This document shows positions 8,066 through 16,412 of a stretch of 42,830 nucleotides of DNA, one piece after another. The notes under the pieces are model-generated. The model was not told the origin of the DNA. It was given only the letters and a program-made list of their open reading frames with translations, and searched no databases. Position 1 is the stretch's first letter. Each line of letters begins with the position of its first letter. A program made the translations under genes and the position numbers. This DNA comes from an uncultured Desulfuromonadales bacterium (lineage in GTDB: Bacteria; Desulfobacterota; Desulfuromonadia; Geobacterales; CAIOGM01). Location: positions 1-42,830 of the forward strand of contig CAIYUY010000213.1 of NCBI GenBank assembly GCA_903929485.1, in the 5' to 3' direction.

Positions 8066-9886
8066 TTAATGAACGTTGATCGCGGTAAGGGTCGCGCCGT
8101 ATCCTTTGATATAGAGAATGCCGTTGGGAGACAGCGCTAGATTCCCCGCCGTCGGGTAACTCCACACCACGTGGCGCGTAAACCGATCAATCACGTACGT
8201 CGAAAGATTCGTGCTCACAATCACGGCATTTTGCGTGAGCAGTACCTCGCTAATAAATCCTGTATCGCCCGAAGTCGGAGGGGTCCAAGACCAGGTCAGC
8301 GTACCGTCGACCTCGGAGCGTGCTTCCACCCGCAGCGGATTGTTGTTCGCCGCGTAAATGATTCCGCTATCGTAGGCAGGCGTCGACGGGTAGTCGCCTT
8401 TGATAGTCCAGTCGACCGTGTTCGATAGAAGATTGAAGTGCACGAGCGAGTTGCCGATCGCGCCATTGTTGAGAAAGCTGTTGCCGTATGCCGCGGCAAA
8501 CACGGAGTTGACGGCCCCTAGTACGGCCGAACCGCCGATTTCGTAGATGTAGTTCCTGAATGTCGGGTCGCTTATGCTCGTCTTGAGCGTACCCAAGACC
8601 GGATCGAACACAAGCAGGGCATCACCCGTGTAGGCATACACCGAGCCGGAATCGATTGCTGGGGTCCAAGTGGACTGCTGGGCAGTCGACGCGAAGTACC
8701 GCTTGAACCCCTGGAAATTGAACGCATACAACCCACCGTTCGTGCCCGCGTTGGTGTAGACCCCCGATGGCCCCACGGTGGGAGCGAGGTAGTTATCCCA
8801 CTGGGAAGACATAGCGGATTGGAACAGCTTGGAACCGTTCTTAGCATCTAAGGCGAACATATAAGTTGACGATTGCTGTCCGGCCGCCACATAGACGATC
8901 CCGTTGCTGACGGCGGGCGGGTTCACGGACGGAAAAGGCAGTCCATTGAAGCTGTAGCTCCACAGGGTGGATCCGTCGTACTCGCCACGGGCGGTGACGG
9001 CATTCGCGCCCGCCATGTAAAATATCCCGCCTTCCGTGGTCACCGTGGACAGATTGAACCGACCGTTGAAATAGAGGAACGCGGGGCCCGAGATCTGCCA
9101 GCGCGTACTGAACTGGTTGGGGTCGAGCGTGACGGGCACATATCCGGTGTGGGCGGCATTGCCCTGAAACGTGGCCCATTCGGGAGCACCCTGGATTAAT
9201 GACAGCGCAGTCAAGTGATTGCCAGGCCACGCGCCACCCGGGGCGAGGACATTGACAGTGTAATTCACCCATACATTCGGCACCGCCTGTGGTGTTGTGT
9301 AATCGGCGTCCCTGTAAAGGCTCACAACGGCTTGTCCGGTATGAAGGCCCAAGCTCGCGGAGCTCAGTGTTGAGAGTTCGAGCACGTAGTTGCCTCCGCT
9401 GGCGTTGACCGCAACCGGCGCACTGAAAACGCCGCCCGCATCACCGGCTCTAGCGTAGACCGTGCCACTGAGTCCTAAGGCTGTGGTATCAAGCGTCACT
9501 AACGAAGAGACCGAAGTACTGGCCACCACCATCCTGTAAACAGATACCACCGGCACTACGGTGAGGCGCAAGCTGTTCGTGGTGGAGCCGTTTGGTCCTG
9601 CAACCGTTATTGTATAATCAACGGTCGCTGCGATGGCGGCAGGATTGCCGGAAATCGAGCCCGTGGTCGTATCCAGTACCAGGCCAGCAGGCAGCGATGG
9701 GGTGATCCTGAACGAGGTCGCCGTGCCGGAGATGGCCGGCACCAACGGCGAGATGGGTTGGTTCTCTCCGTAAATCTGGGGCGACGAATACGAAGCTTGC
9801 GGCGCCACAGAACCGCCGCTACCGCCTCCACAACCTGCCAAAATGACGATGCAAATGATTGTCGCCCATATGTCCATCGCCTTCAT
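8066..9886 (-). CDS. Lipoprotein with Ig-like domain and PQQ-type beta-propeller
   Basis: The 606-residue protein has a lipoprotein signal (IVILAGC, Cys19) followed by a glycine/serine linker. Residues about 35-112 resemble a putative Ig (He_PIG) domain, with SFRITPSLPAGLVLDTTTGS then ISGNP. A second beta-rich domain follows (to about 215). The rest (about 235-606) repeats segments such as GSKLFQSAM, GTLTWSW and GGIFYMAGANAV, typical of PQQ-like (BamB-type) beta-propeller blades. It is probably anchored in the envelope and binds ligand or protein; no catalytic site is visible. The ATG follows GGGAGA. It does not look operonic with the protease, which lies about 770 bases away. Confidence 0.8.
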   Translation of the reverse strand: MKAMDIWATIICIVILAGCGGGSGGSVAPQASYSSPQIYGENQPISPLVPAISGTATSFRITPSLPAGLVLDTTTGSISGNPAAIAATVDYTITVAGPNGSTTNSLRLTVVPVVSVYRMVVASTSVSSLVTLDTTALGLSGTVYARAGDAGGVFSAPVAVNASGGNYVLELSTLSSASLGLHTGQAVVSLYRDADYTTPQAVPNVWVNYTVNVLAPGGAWPGNHLTALSLIQGAPEWATFQGNAAHTGYVPVTLDPNQFSTRWQISGPAFLYFNGRFNLSTVTTEGGIFYMAGANAVTARGEYDGSTLWSYSFNGLPFPSVNPPAVSNGIVYVAAGQQSSTYMFALDAKNGSKLFQSAMSSQWDNYLAPTVGPSGVYTNAGTNGGLYAFNFQGFKRYFASTAQQSTWTPAIDSGSVYAYTGDALLVFDPVLGTLKTSISDPTFRNYIYEIGGSAVLGAVNSVFAAAYGNSFLNNGAIGNSLVHFNLLSNTVDWTIKGDYPSTPAYDSGIIYAANNNPLRVEARSEVDGTLTWSWTPPTSGDTGFISEVLLTQNAVIVSTNLSTYVIDRFTRHVVWSYPTAGNLALSPNGILYIKGYGATLTAINVH

Positions 9887-10028
9887 ACCTGTCTCCCGTT
9901 TTCATTGATTGTGTATTTGCTCATATGTGTGCTGACTCGGAGATAGTGGGCGTATTTAACCTCTGTCGGCCCCAAGTGTGCGATGCACCCAAGAAACCGG
10001 GACGGTCACACCCAATGAGTTTGGCGAT

Positions 10029-11144
10029 CTACTGTTTGATCAACCATTTCTCGAACACCGGGTCAACCACTCGCCAAATGTTACCTATTTTTTCCGCCAA
10101 GTCCAACTTTTTGAGCTTAGCTAGACTCGTCTGTACTCCGCCCTGAGAACCAAGACGGTTTTCTACCAAAAACTCCTGACCATGTATCGTGGTTGGTTGA
10201 TGCTTGGCGATGGCCCTGAGCAGCCGCTTTTGATGATTGGTCAAACCCAGAAAAATTCCCTCGAAGTCCGCAGCCTCCATCTCCACCAGCAGGCTTTTCG
10301 CAAATGGTAAGGCATCGTCTCGTTCCCCGACCAAGTTAAAATGCAGCATGGCTAACTTCTGGACATAGTATGGATATGCCCGTACGAACGCCACGATCTC
10401 CCCGGCCTCGGCTCCGGAGAGCACCTTTCCGCCGCCGGCATATCGGTCGATCAGGAAGGCGACGAATTCATTTACCGGAATCTCCGGTAACGGAAGAACG
10501 TAGGCGCTCTTGTAGAAGGGGCGCTTCCGGTCTTCAAACATGTCCCGCAGGATCGTCCGGCGGCTCCCCATCATCAGGAAGGAGACATTCTGTGCGGACT
10601 GCATCCCCCCCCGCAACAAGGCTTCAATCTTCTTGCTTTCCTTCAGCGCGCATATTTCCTGGAACTCATCCAGCACCAGGCAGACCTTGATAGCCTGAGC
10701 GGTGCAATAGTGATCAAGAGCGGCGATGATCAGTTCCAGATGAATTTCGGCACGCTCCTCCCCCAGAGATACCGAAAACTCCGGCAACATGGTCATCGAG
10801 TCGATTTCGATGTTTAACCGGAGTTTTTTAAACGACGCCAGGATACGAGAGGCCAAGGTGGTTTGGTCTGCCGCCGTACGCCCCAAGGTAGCAACGATGA
10901 CTCGATAGATTTTTTCGACGACATCCTCCGGAGAGGTAACAGAAAACAGATCAACATAAATACTGATCATATCCGTCAGAAGGGCGCCGACCTCCATGGC
11001 CAAGCTAGACTTGCCATAACGCCTGGGAGCATAGATGACCGTGTGGATGCCGGAGCGCATATTTTGGCCGATCAGGGCCTTTTCTGCGGTTCTGTTGCAG
11101 AAACCGCTTCCTTGAGCGAGAGCCAGGTTGAAGGGGTTAGACAT
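10029..11144 (-). CDS. AAA-type ATPase of the archaeal-ATPase/ORC-like group
   Basis: A 371-residue P-loop ATPase. It has Walker A at residues 39-47 (APRRYGKSS) and Walker B at 155-160 (CLVLDE), followed by FQEI. A sensor-1-like segment (FLMMGSRRTIL) comes next. The C-terminal part (about 300-371) resembles a winged-helix domain, with LTNHQKRLLRAIAKHQP. This layout matches the PF01637/STAND-like ATPases that are common as lone genes in Geobacter-type genomes and in archaea. Substrate and partners are unknown. The catalytic residues are complete, so ATP hydrolysis is likely. A modest ribosome site (GGAG) lies about 11 bases before the ATG. Flanking intervals (9887-10028 and 11145-11470) show no further gene. 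Confidence 0.82.
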   Translation of the reverse strand: MSNPFNLALAQGSGFCNRTAEKALIGQNMRSGIHTVIYAPRRYGKSSLAMEVGALLTDMISIYVDLFSVTSPEDVVEKIYRVIVATLGRTAADQTTLASRILASFKKLRLNIEIDSMTMLPEFSVSLGEERAEIHLELIIAALDHYCTAQAIKVCLVLDEFQEICALKESKKIEALLRGGMQSAQNVSFLMMGSRRTILRDMFEDRKRPFYKSAYVLPLPEIPVNEFVAFLIDRYAGGGKVLSGAEAGEIVAFVRAYPYYVQKLAMLHFNLVGERDDALPFAKSLLVEMEAADFEGIFLGLTNHQKRLLRAIAKHQPTTIHGQEFLVENRLGSQGGVQTSLAKLKKLDLAEKIGNIWRVVDPVFEKWLIKQ

Positions 11145-11470
11145 AATATGGTACTCCAGTTATTTAAAGTAAATTATTGCATCTGGATAATATCAGGGAA
11201 TAGCTTTCACGTCAACTCTGACTTCCATTTCTGTGAGTAACGAGGAGAGTGGAACAAAGCGGAAGGTGGAAATTCGAGAAGTATTGTGTCGGCCATGCGG
11301 TGAGTCCGGCTTTTGTTCTCCCTTGCCGGCCAGGGATCAACCTTCGGGAAGGAGTATCGTGAGCGTTAAAATAATACCGACAGAGGGGACATTGGAACGT
11401 TAGTTGCAGAGGAGTAGTGGAAAGAGCACGTGGTGTCAAATATCAGACACAAGGCGGCGGGAGGATTGAC

Positions 11471-11914
11471 ATGAATGCGACTTTAGTGGCCAATGAGACT
11501 ATGCTTAACAGTACGATTGATATGAACCTGTGCGGCATCAGTATGAATATGGAACTGATGGCCAACAAGGCAAATCTCGCGATGCACGGCTTTGACCTCC
11601 GCCCCATTTCGCACCGCCGGTTCGATGTCATCGCTGACTGGTACAGCAGAGAATTTCTCATCCTCTGCAACGCCTTGCGGCATACTTATTCCGCTTCTGA
11701 ATTCGACGGCTTGCTTCAGGGCATTGCCGAATACAACAAGGCGAACGGTCACCCCGAGGTCGCGGAGGTACTCACCGAGTTATTCGCGAAGGTTGAACCA
11801 CGCGAACCATGTCGGGTGATACCCTTGAGACGAAGGGAAAATCCCGATTCGGTCGGGAGAAGATGCGCGACTCCCGGCTCCACGGGCAGTAAATTGAATC
11901 TGGTCAGCTCATGA
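11471..11914 (+). CDS. Hypothetical protein, 147 aa
   Basis: The ATG at 11471 is chosen over one at 11417 because GGGAGG lies seven bases before it. The protein begins MNATLVANETMLNSTIDMNL, has a central helical part (RRFDVIADWYSREFLILCNA, about residues 53-72), and ends with a basic, serine-rich tail. There is no signal peptide, membrane segment or motif I recognise. It lies between the divergent ATPase gene and the convergent porin gene, in its own transcription unit. Codon usage resembles the neighbours. Probably expressed; function unknown. Confidence 0.6.
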   Translation: MNATLVANETMLNSTIDMNLCGISMNMELMANKANLAMHGFDLRPISHRRFDVIADWYSREFLILCNALRHTYSASEFDGLLQGIAEYNKANGHPEVAEVLTELFAKVEPREPCRVIPLRRRENPDSVGRRCATPGSTGSKLNLVSS

Positions 11915-11950
11915 ATGCCGAGGCAAAAGATATCCGGGGGAGTTTTCGTG

Positions 11951-11977
11951 AAAAAGCGACCCGCCGGGGCGGGTCGC
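11951..11977 (-). terminator. Intrinsic terminator of the porin gene
   Basis: GCGACCCGCC (11956-11965) pairs perfectly with GGCGGGTCGC (11968-11977). On the minus strand the stem is followed by five T (complement of 11951-11955). It lies 76 bases beyond the porin stop codon. In the plus direction there is no T-run. Confidence 0.85.
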
Positions 11978-12052
11978 GAGATAGGAAAAATTGGGGGATC
12001 TAAGCCCCCCATGAAGGAGGCCCACACACGAGGTATGGACCGGGTGAAATGA

Positions 12053-13384
12053 TTAGAAGAGGAGCTGAGCCTGGGCGCGGAAGATGGTGTCTTCGACGCC
12101 TTCGCCATGGGCCGTTGCCCGTGAGTCAACATAGTTCTGTACGAAGGATTTCGTCACGTCGGCCTGAACCTTGAGGTTATGACCGTTGACGTACCAGCTG
12201 ATGGCCCCTTGAACTTCTGATTTCAGGCTGTCGGTTTTTTCCTGGTTGTAGTCCATCCAGGCGTAGCGCAGGGCGAGTTCCACGGTCTTGGGAATGACCA
12301 TGTAACCTGCCTGGGCATAGAGCCCTTTGGAAATAACCGTGGCGTTCGTCCCCTGGCCGACCCCTTCAGCCCAGAAATATTCACTCTGCAGTGACAGCCC
12401 CAGCCATTTGAAGGCCAGATCCGTTTCGAAGGTGTTGATGTTGACGTTTTCCGTGGTGCTGAACAGGCCGTTGTTATTCTTCAAACCCAGCCAGCCGCTG
12501 GTGCCGGTAAAGTTCAGGTTGTTATTGTCGAAAGTATTGGCTATAGCCTTGGTGGCGTCGGTATTTCTCCTGATGGTGTCATGGAAGTACGCTCCCCCCA
12601 GGGAGAAAAGCGGCTTGGCTGATCCGTCCAGATCCCCTTCGGAATACTTCATGTCACCCAGCGGGTTGATCGCCAAACGCAGGTTGTAGCTGTTGTTGTT
12701 GGTTCCCTGGGGAACGTTTTGTCCCTTCCCACCCAGTAATTGGGCCGAATAGGTGGCCAGCCCCTTGGCGATGCTGCCGTTGAGCCCCAGACCGGTGTCG
12801 TAACTGGGCCGGAAGGCGTTGGTGACGAAGGAGTTGTCTACAAACTCGTCCTGGGTGCTGGAGGTGATCCACTGCCGGGCATACTGAATCTTGTCCTGGC
12901 CGACCCTGATTTGAGCTTCATCAACAATCTTGTAGTTTAAATAGGTTTCTTCCAGGACTTGGGAGCTGTTGCTGTTGGTGCTGTTGCTGTTGAACGTCCC
13001 CAGTTGCGCCCAGTTTTGGTTGAATTTGAAAGTCAAATCCTTGGTCAGAAAGTAGCCGCTGAAGAGGGTCTTGGCCCGCTGAAGCCTCCATTCGCTGCTG
13101 TCGGCTTGGTTAGCGCCATCCTTTTGAGTAAAGGTGTAGCGTGGCTGCAACTGTCCGCCAATGGTCAACTGGAACTTCTCATCGGGGGAGGTAAAGCTGA
13201 AGCCGCTCCCCGGTTTGTAGGCCACCGGTGTCGACTTGGGCGCCGACTTGAGAATGTCGTTGTAATCCGCCTCGGTGATGACCCCTTTTTCCTTCAGCAC
13301 ATCTTCCAACGTCTTGGCCTGGCTGTTCTGAACCGCCGTTGCCAGCGCCAGCAGACCGGCCATTGCTACGATACCACGCTTCAT
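12053..13384 (-). CDS. Phosphate-selective porin OprO/OprP family
   Basis: An outer-membrane beta-barrel of 443 residues. The start at 13384 follows CAGGAGGA and gives a clear signal peptide (MKRGIVAMAGLLALATAVQN, then SQA). The mature N-terminus has a short helical region (TLEDVLKEKGVITEADYND) common in this family, then alternating strands beginning FQLTIGGQLQPRYTF. The chain ends in LLF with a terminal Phe, the signature recognised by the BAM assembly machinery. Members form trimeric channels for phosphate or other anions. The gene is about 4 kb from phoB, which fits a phosphate role, but only a poor CTCAA-type match to the local PHO motif occurs upstream, so Pho control is unproven. Confidence 0.85.
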   Translation of the reverse strand: MKRGIVAMAGLLALATAVQNSQAKTLEDVLKEKGVITEADYNDILKSAPKSTPVAYKPGSGFSFTSPDEKFQLTIGGQLQPRYTFTQKDGANQADSSEWRLQRAKTLFSGYFLTKDLTFKFNQNWAQLGTFNSNSTNSNSSQVLEETYLNYKIVDEAQIRVGQDKIQYARQWITSSTQDEFVDNSFVTNAFRPSYDTGLGLNGSIAKGLATYSAQLLGGKGQNVPQGTNNNSYNLRLAINPLGDMKYSEGDLDGSAKPLFSLGGAYFHDTIRRNTDATKAIANTFDNNNLNFTGTSGWLGLKNNNGLFSTTENVNINTFETDLAFKWLGLSLQSEYFWAEGVGQGTNATVISKGLYAQAGYMVIPKTVELALRYAWMDYNQEKTDSLKSEVQGAISWYVNGHNLKVQADVTKSFVQNYVDSRATAHGEGVEDTIFRAQAQLLF

Positions 13385-13549
13385 GTAATCCTCCTGTGTG
13401 CCGGCTCTTCCCGCCGGCAGTAGTCGTGCGACTGCACCGTTTGACATGGACGGAAGTGTACCCGGTAAATGTTGCGGCGCCGTTGAGGAGAGGTAAAGAT
13501 TGAGGAACAGAGGGGGGAAGATCTGATTTTATTGAAGAATAAAGATAGC

Positions 13550-13570
13550 TTCCCCCCGGGAAGGGGGGAA
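13550..13570 (-). terminator. Hairpin terminator after the helix-hairpin-helix gene
   Basis: TTCCCCCC (13550-13557) pairs with GGGGGGAA (13563-13570) over a five-base loop, six bases beyond the stop codon. A T-rich stretch follows on the minus strand. Confidence 0.6.
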
Positions 13571-13575
13571 CTGTT

Positions 13576-14172
13576 TCAGGAAAGAGCCCGTTCCAGCCCC
13601 TTGCGAGCTCGCTTGAGCCCCTTGAGGATTTCCGCCAACTCACCTTGGGCAAGCCCGCTCAACCGTTTGCGGGTTTTTTCCAGAGCCCGACGACTCCGTT
13701 TGGGCCGTCGCTCAGCCAGCTCCTCCATGGCATAGAGCGCATCAACCCCGGCCACCATGCTCCTGGTCAGTTTATGACCGATCTTGTCGGTCAACTCCTC
13801 CGGGAAACGATCGCGCACCGCCTGGGCAATCTCCTGCATGGCGCTGCGGAGTTCCGCCGCCAGCGTTTTCAGCTCGCCGATGGCATCGGACTCCGCCGTT
13901 TTCAGATCATCGACGATCGCGGGTTCCGATGCCGATGTTTTCAGATCATCGGCGGGTTCAGGCACCGACGGCGCGTCCGAGGCAACGGACGCGGCAGCCT
14001 GTTCCAGGATACCGGGAATTTTCCTGGGGTTGATACCGGGGATGGCGCGCAACCCCTCTTCTCCGGCGGCGACGATTGCCGAGAAGGTATCAAGCCCCGC
14101 GGCGGCAAGACGTTGCGCCGTTGCCTCCCCTACCCCCGTAAGTTTTTGCAGTTCATTGATGGTTGCTGTCAT
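13576..14172 (-). CDS. Helix-hairpin-helix domain protein, 198 aa
   Basis: Residues 1-60 form tandem helix-hairpin-helix motifs (LQKLTGVGEATAQRLAAAGL and LRAIPGINPRKIPGILEQAA), a nonspecific DNA-binding fold also found at the ends of RadA and NusA-like proteins. A flexible acidic middle (65-105) carries two or three DDLKT/GELKT repeats. The C-terminal half is strongly helical and ends with a Lys/Arg-rich region (RRPKRSRRALEKTRKRL). It overlaps the end of sixA by 20 bp, so the two genes are translationally linked. DNA or nucleic-acid binding is likely; the process is unknown. A terminator follows the stop codon. Confidence 0.75.
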   Translation of the reverse strand: MTATINELQKLTGVGEATAQRLAAAGLDTFSAIVAAGEEGLRAIPGINPRKIPGILEQAAASVASDAPSVPEPADDLKTSASEPAIVDDLKTAESDAIGELKTLAAELRSAMQEIAQAVRDRFPEELTDKIGHKLTRSMVAGVDALYAMEELAERRPKRSRRALEKTRKRLSGLAQGELAEILKGLKRARKGLERALS

Positions 14173-14713
14173 TGTATTCCTCCGTGGGTTGATCCCGGCC
14201 TCCGGTGAGGCGGGTAACTGCCGTGTCGTGATCCGTTATCAGCTTGCCGCCGCCGGTCACCATCCAGAGGAAGCGCGCCACGGTTTCCGGTTGCTGAAGC
14301 TTGAGATTGAGAGTGACAACGCCCCCCTTTTTGATGCCGCAGTTTGTCAGGCCAAGAAGCTCGCCCACCAGGAGACCGAGATCCGGCTCATGCCCCACGA
14401 GAGCCAGTTCGCGGACTCCTCCCCGTTCCTCAAGAAACTCCCGCAACCGGGAGAGGCAAAAACCATCCCCCAAAAGCGGCAGGATGAGAAGCTCTCCCGA
14501 GAAGCGGAGGGTCTCCGCCACTATTTCGGCGCTCTGCACCGCTCGCACCAGCGGAGTGGAAATGATAATCTCGGGATCGATGCCGCATTTTTTCAGCGTT
14601 TCCGCCACCCGCCGGAATCGGGTTCGTCCCCGGCAGGAGAGATAGCGATAATCGTCGACGGACGTGGCGGAGAGATCGACAGCTTCTGCATGACGGATGA
14701 GATGAAGTTTCAT
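14153..14713 (-). CDS. sixA: SixA-type phosphohistidine phosphatase
   Basis: A short histidine-phosphatase (phosphoglycerate-mutase fold) of 186 residues. The RHG motif reads LIRHAEA with catalytic His8; a second arginine follows in RGRTRFRR; and the second catalytic histidine is in ALVGHEPDLG. SixA removes phosphate from phosphohistidine, for instance on HPt domains and PTS proteins, and can damp phosphorelays. An HPt-containing hybrid kinase is encoded 10 kb away (24754-27102), but a direct link is only conjecture. The promoter and a PHO-like motif lie upstream. SixA-like proteins without the usual arginine network may have other phosphate substrates; here the core residues are intact. Confidence 0.85.
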   Translation of the reverse strand: MKLHLIRHAEAVDLSATSVDDYRYLSCRGRTRFRRVAETLKKCGIDPEIIISTPLVRAVQSAEIVAETLRFSGELLILPLLGDGFCLSRLREFLEERGGVRELALVGHEPDLGLLVGELLGLTNCGIKKGGVVTLNLKLQQPETVARFLWMVTGGGKLITDHDTAVTRLTGGRDQPTEEYNDSNHQ

Positions 14714-14753
14714 GGTGCGTTCCCTTCATGATAGATACGGTATGTTTATACGC

Positions 14754-14781
14754 AGTATAAGTGAAGAGCGCAAGATGGCAA
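14754..14781 (-). promoter_or_regulatory. Sigma-70-type promoter for sixA
   Basis: On the minus strand, TTGCCA (14776-14781) and TATACT (14754-14759) are spaced 16 bp apart, each one mismatch from consensus. Start of transcription would be near 14747, about 35 bases before the sixA ATG. Confidence 0.6.
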
Positions 14782-14806
14782 GAGTCACAGAGACAGTTGA
14801 ACGCAA

Positions 14807-14830
14807 ATTTTTACACAATCTCAACAATTA
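14807..14830 (+). promoter_or_regulatory. Candidate PHO box between GH3 gene and sixA
   Basis: ATCTCAACAATT (14818-14829) is identical to the sites before phoB and pstS, and a related 11-mer, TTTTACACAAT, precedes it. It overlaps the stop codon of the GH3 gene and lies about 70-83 bp upstream of the predicted sixA start of transcription, but on the opposite strand from its promoter. Confidence 0.5.
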
Positions 14831-16405
14831 ACCTAAATGATCAGCAAAATCAGCCAGGCTTTTGACCAGTTCTCCCGCCAACGTGGGGTCAACATGGGGT
14901 ATTTTGCTCTGCCCCCCCAGCTTCCCCCGAACCCGGCCTGACCATTCATAAATACCTTCTTCCGACACCGTTACGATGGCCGGCGGCCTGATCCGTCCCT
15001 GACGACGAAAAGCGGCATAATCGGCGTTAAAGGTCATGAGTCGCTCATCCAGGAATCGTCCCAGCTCCTCCCTAACCGGAGAAGTTCCCTTCACGGCCAG
15101 GACCCAGAGGTGACGCCGCTCCGCTATATCAGGACCCACCATGAATTCCACAACTTCCGCCGCCGTCTGCTCGTTCAGGTCGGCCACGGCCCGATCCACT
15201 TCGGCCTGTGTCACCTTCTCTTCAAAACGGTCCAGGAAGCGATCACGCCCGGTGAACTCGAAGGTGAGAGGGGCCAGGGAGGTGAAGCGGATGGTGTCGC
15301 CGAGGTGGTAACGCCAAAGGCCGGCGCAGGTGGTGAGGATGACGGCGTAACGCTCACCGGCCCGGACTTCAGCCAGGGAAAGAGATGGAGCATGGGGGGG
15401 GATTCCCCCCTGGCCATCCAGATGGGCAAACGGCACAAACTCGAAGAAGACTCCGTACCAGGGGGTAAAACGCATATGGCTATCCCCCGGGATTTGGAAC
15501 CCCATGAAACCTTCCGACGAGGGAAGCAGCTCCAAAAATCGTGGCGAGCGCTCCCCGAAGAGGGTATCGAATTCCCGTTTGTATGGTCCGATGCTCGTGC
15601 CGCCATGGACGATCAGCTCCAGGTTCGGCAGAAGTTCCGGGAGCGGCTTTCCACCCCGCCGGCGGACCTGCTCCAGGAGCATGAGGAGCCAGGGGGGGAC
15701 CCCGGAAATGCCGGTGATCTCCCGGTCGTCAAGGAGCAGCTGGGTAAGGGCTTCGATCTTGGCCTCCCACGCCAGGGCCGCCACCTGGGGTGAGGGTGTA
15801 ATGAATGGACGGAGGTACGTGGGGGGATACCGGAGAGTGATGGCGCTCATGTCGCCGCTGTTGACGCCGGGGCCGAGGTCGGTGAGGAGGGTGCTTCCCG
15901 AGAGGTAGAGAAAACGCCCCCGGAACAGACGGCTCCCGGGGACTTTAGCCAGATAGTTGGTCAGGAGGTCACGAGCGGCCCGCCGGTTGGCGGCAAACAT
16001 CTCCGGAGTAAAGGGGATGTACTTGGTGGGGGCCGTGGTGCCGGAGCTCTCGCAGAAGAGCGGTATTCGACCTGGCCAGGTGACGTTATCCAGCTCCAGA
16101 CGGGGTGAACCGTTGGGCGCCGAAAAGCCGGTGCTGAAATAGTCACGCCAAAAATCAGCATAGGTCCGGATGGGGACCGTTTGACGATAGGAATCGTACG
16201 CCTGGGCAAAGGGGCGCTTACGTAACGCCGCGAACCGGTAATCGCGGCCGAACCGGGTATCTTCTCCACGCAGCAGCAGATCCATGAAAATAGCTTCCTG
16301 GGCCGCCACCGGGTCACGTCGCTCAAAGCGGGATGCTGCCAGGGACGCCCCCACCCGGATGGCCGGCGCCAGGGCCGGGACGATGTAGTTTCTCAGAATA
16401 CTCAT
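14828..16405 (-). CDS. GH3-family acyl-adenylating amidosynthetase
   Basis: A 525-residue member of the GH3 family, first known from plants, whose enzymes adenylate a carboxylic acid with ATP and join it to an amino acid. The phosphate-binding motif is ESSGTTAPTKYIPFT (about 119-133), the second nucleotide motif HGGTSIGPY lies near residue 268, and the YxLGD-type motif is present as WRYHLGDTIRF. The C-terminal part forms the mobile lid. Residues that bind the acyl group cannot be read by eye, so the acid and amine are unknown. It follows an alpha/beta hydrolase gene by seven bases and probably shares its transcript. Bacterial GH3 proteins of this length are reported from deltaproteobacteria. 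Confidence 0.88.
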   Translation of the reverse strand: MSILRNYIVPALAPAIRVGASLAASRFERRDPVAAQEAIFMDLLLRGEDTRFGRDYRFAALRKRPFAQAYDSYRQTVPIRTYADFWRDYFSTGFSAPNGSPRLELDNVTWPGRIPLFCESSGTTAPTKYIPFTPEMFAANRRAARDLLTNYLAKVPGSRLFRGRFLYLSGSTLLTDLGPGVNSGDMSAITLRYPPTYLRPFITPSPQVAALAWEAKIEALTQLLLDDREITGISGVPPWLLMLLEQVRRRGGKPLPELLPNLELIVHGGTSIGPYKREFDTLFGERSPRFLELLPSSEGFMGFQIPGDSHMRFTPWYGVFFEFVPFAHLDGQGGIPPHAPSLSLAEVRAGERYAVILTTCAGLWRYHLGDTIRFTSLAPLTFEFTGRDRFLDRFEEKVTQAEVDRAVADLNEQTAAEVVEFMVGPDIAERRHLWVLAVKGTSPVREELGRFLDERLMTFNADYAAFRRQGRIRPPAIVTVSEEGIYEWSGRVRGKLGGQSKIPHVDPTLAGELVKSLADFADHLG

Positions 16406-16412
16406 GGAGATA

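Noticed and set aside
13385-13520. PHO box before the porin gene
   Set aside because: The minus strand has CTCAATCTTTA and CTCAACGGCG, but they are 17 rather than 11 bp apart and the AT-rich part is lost.
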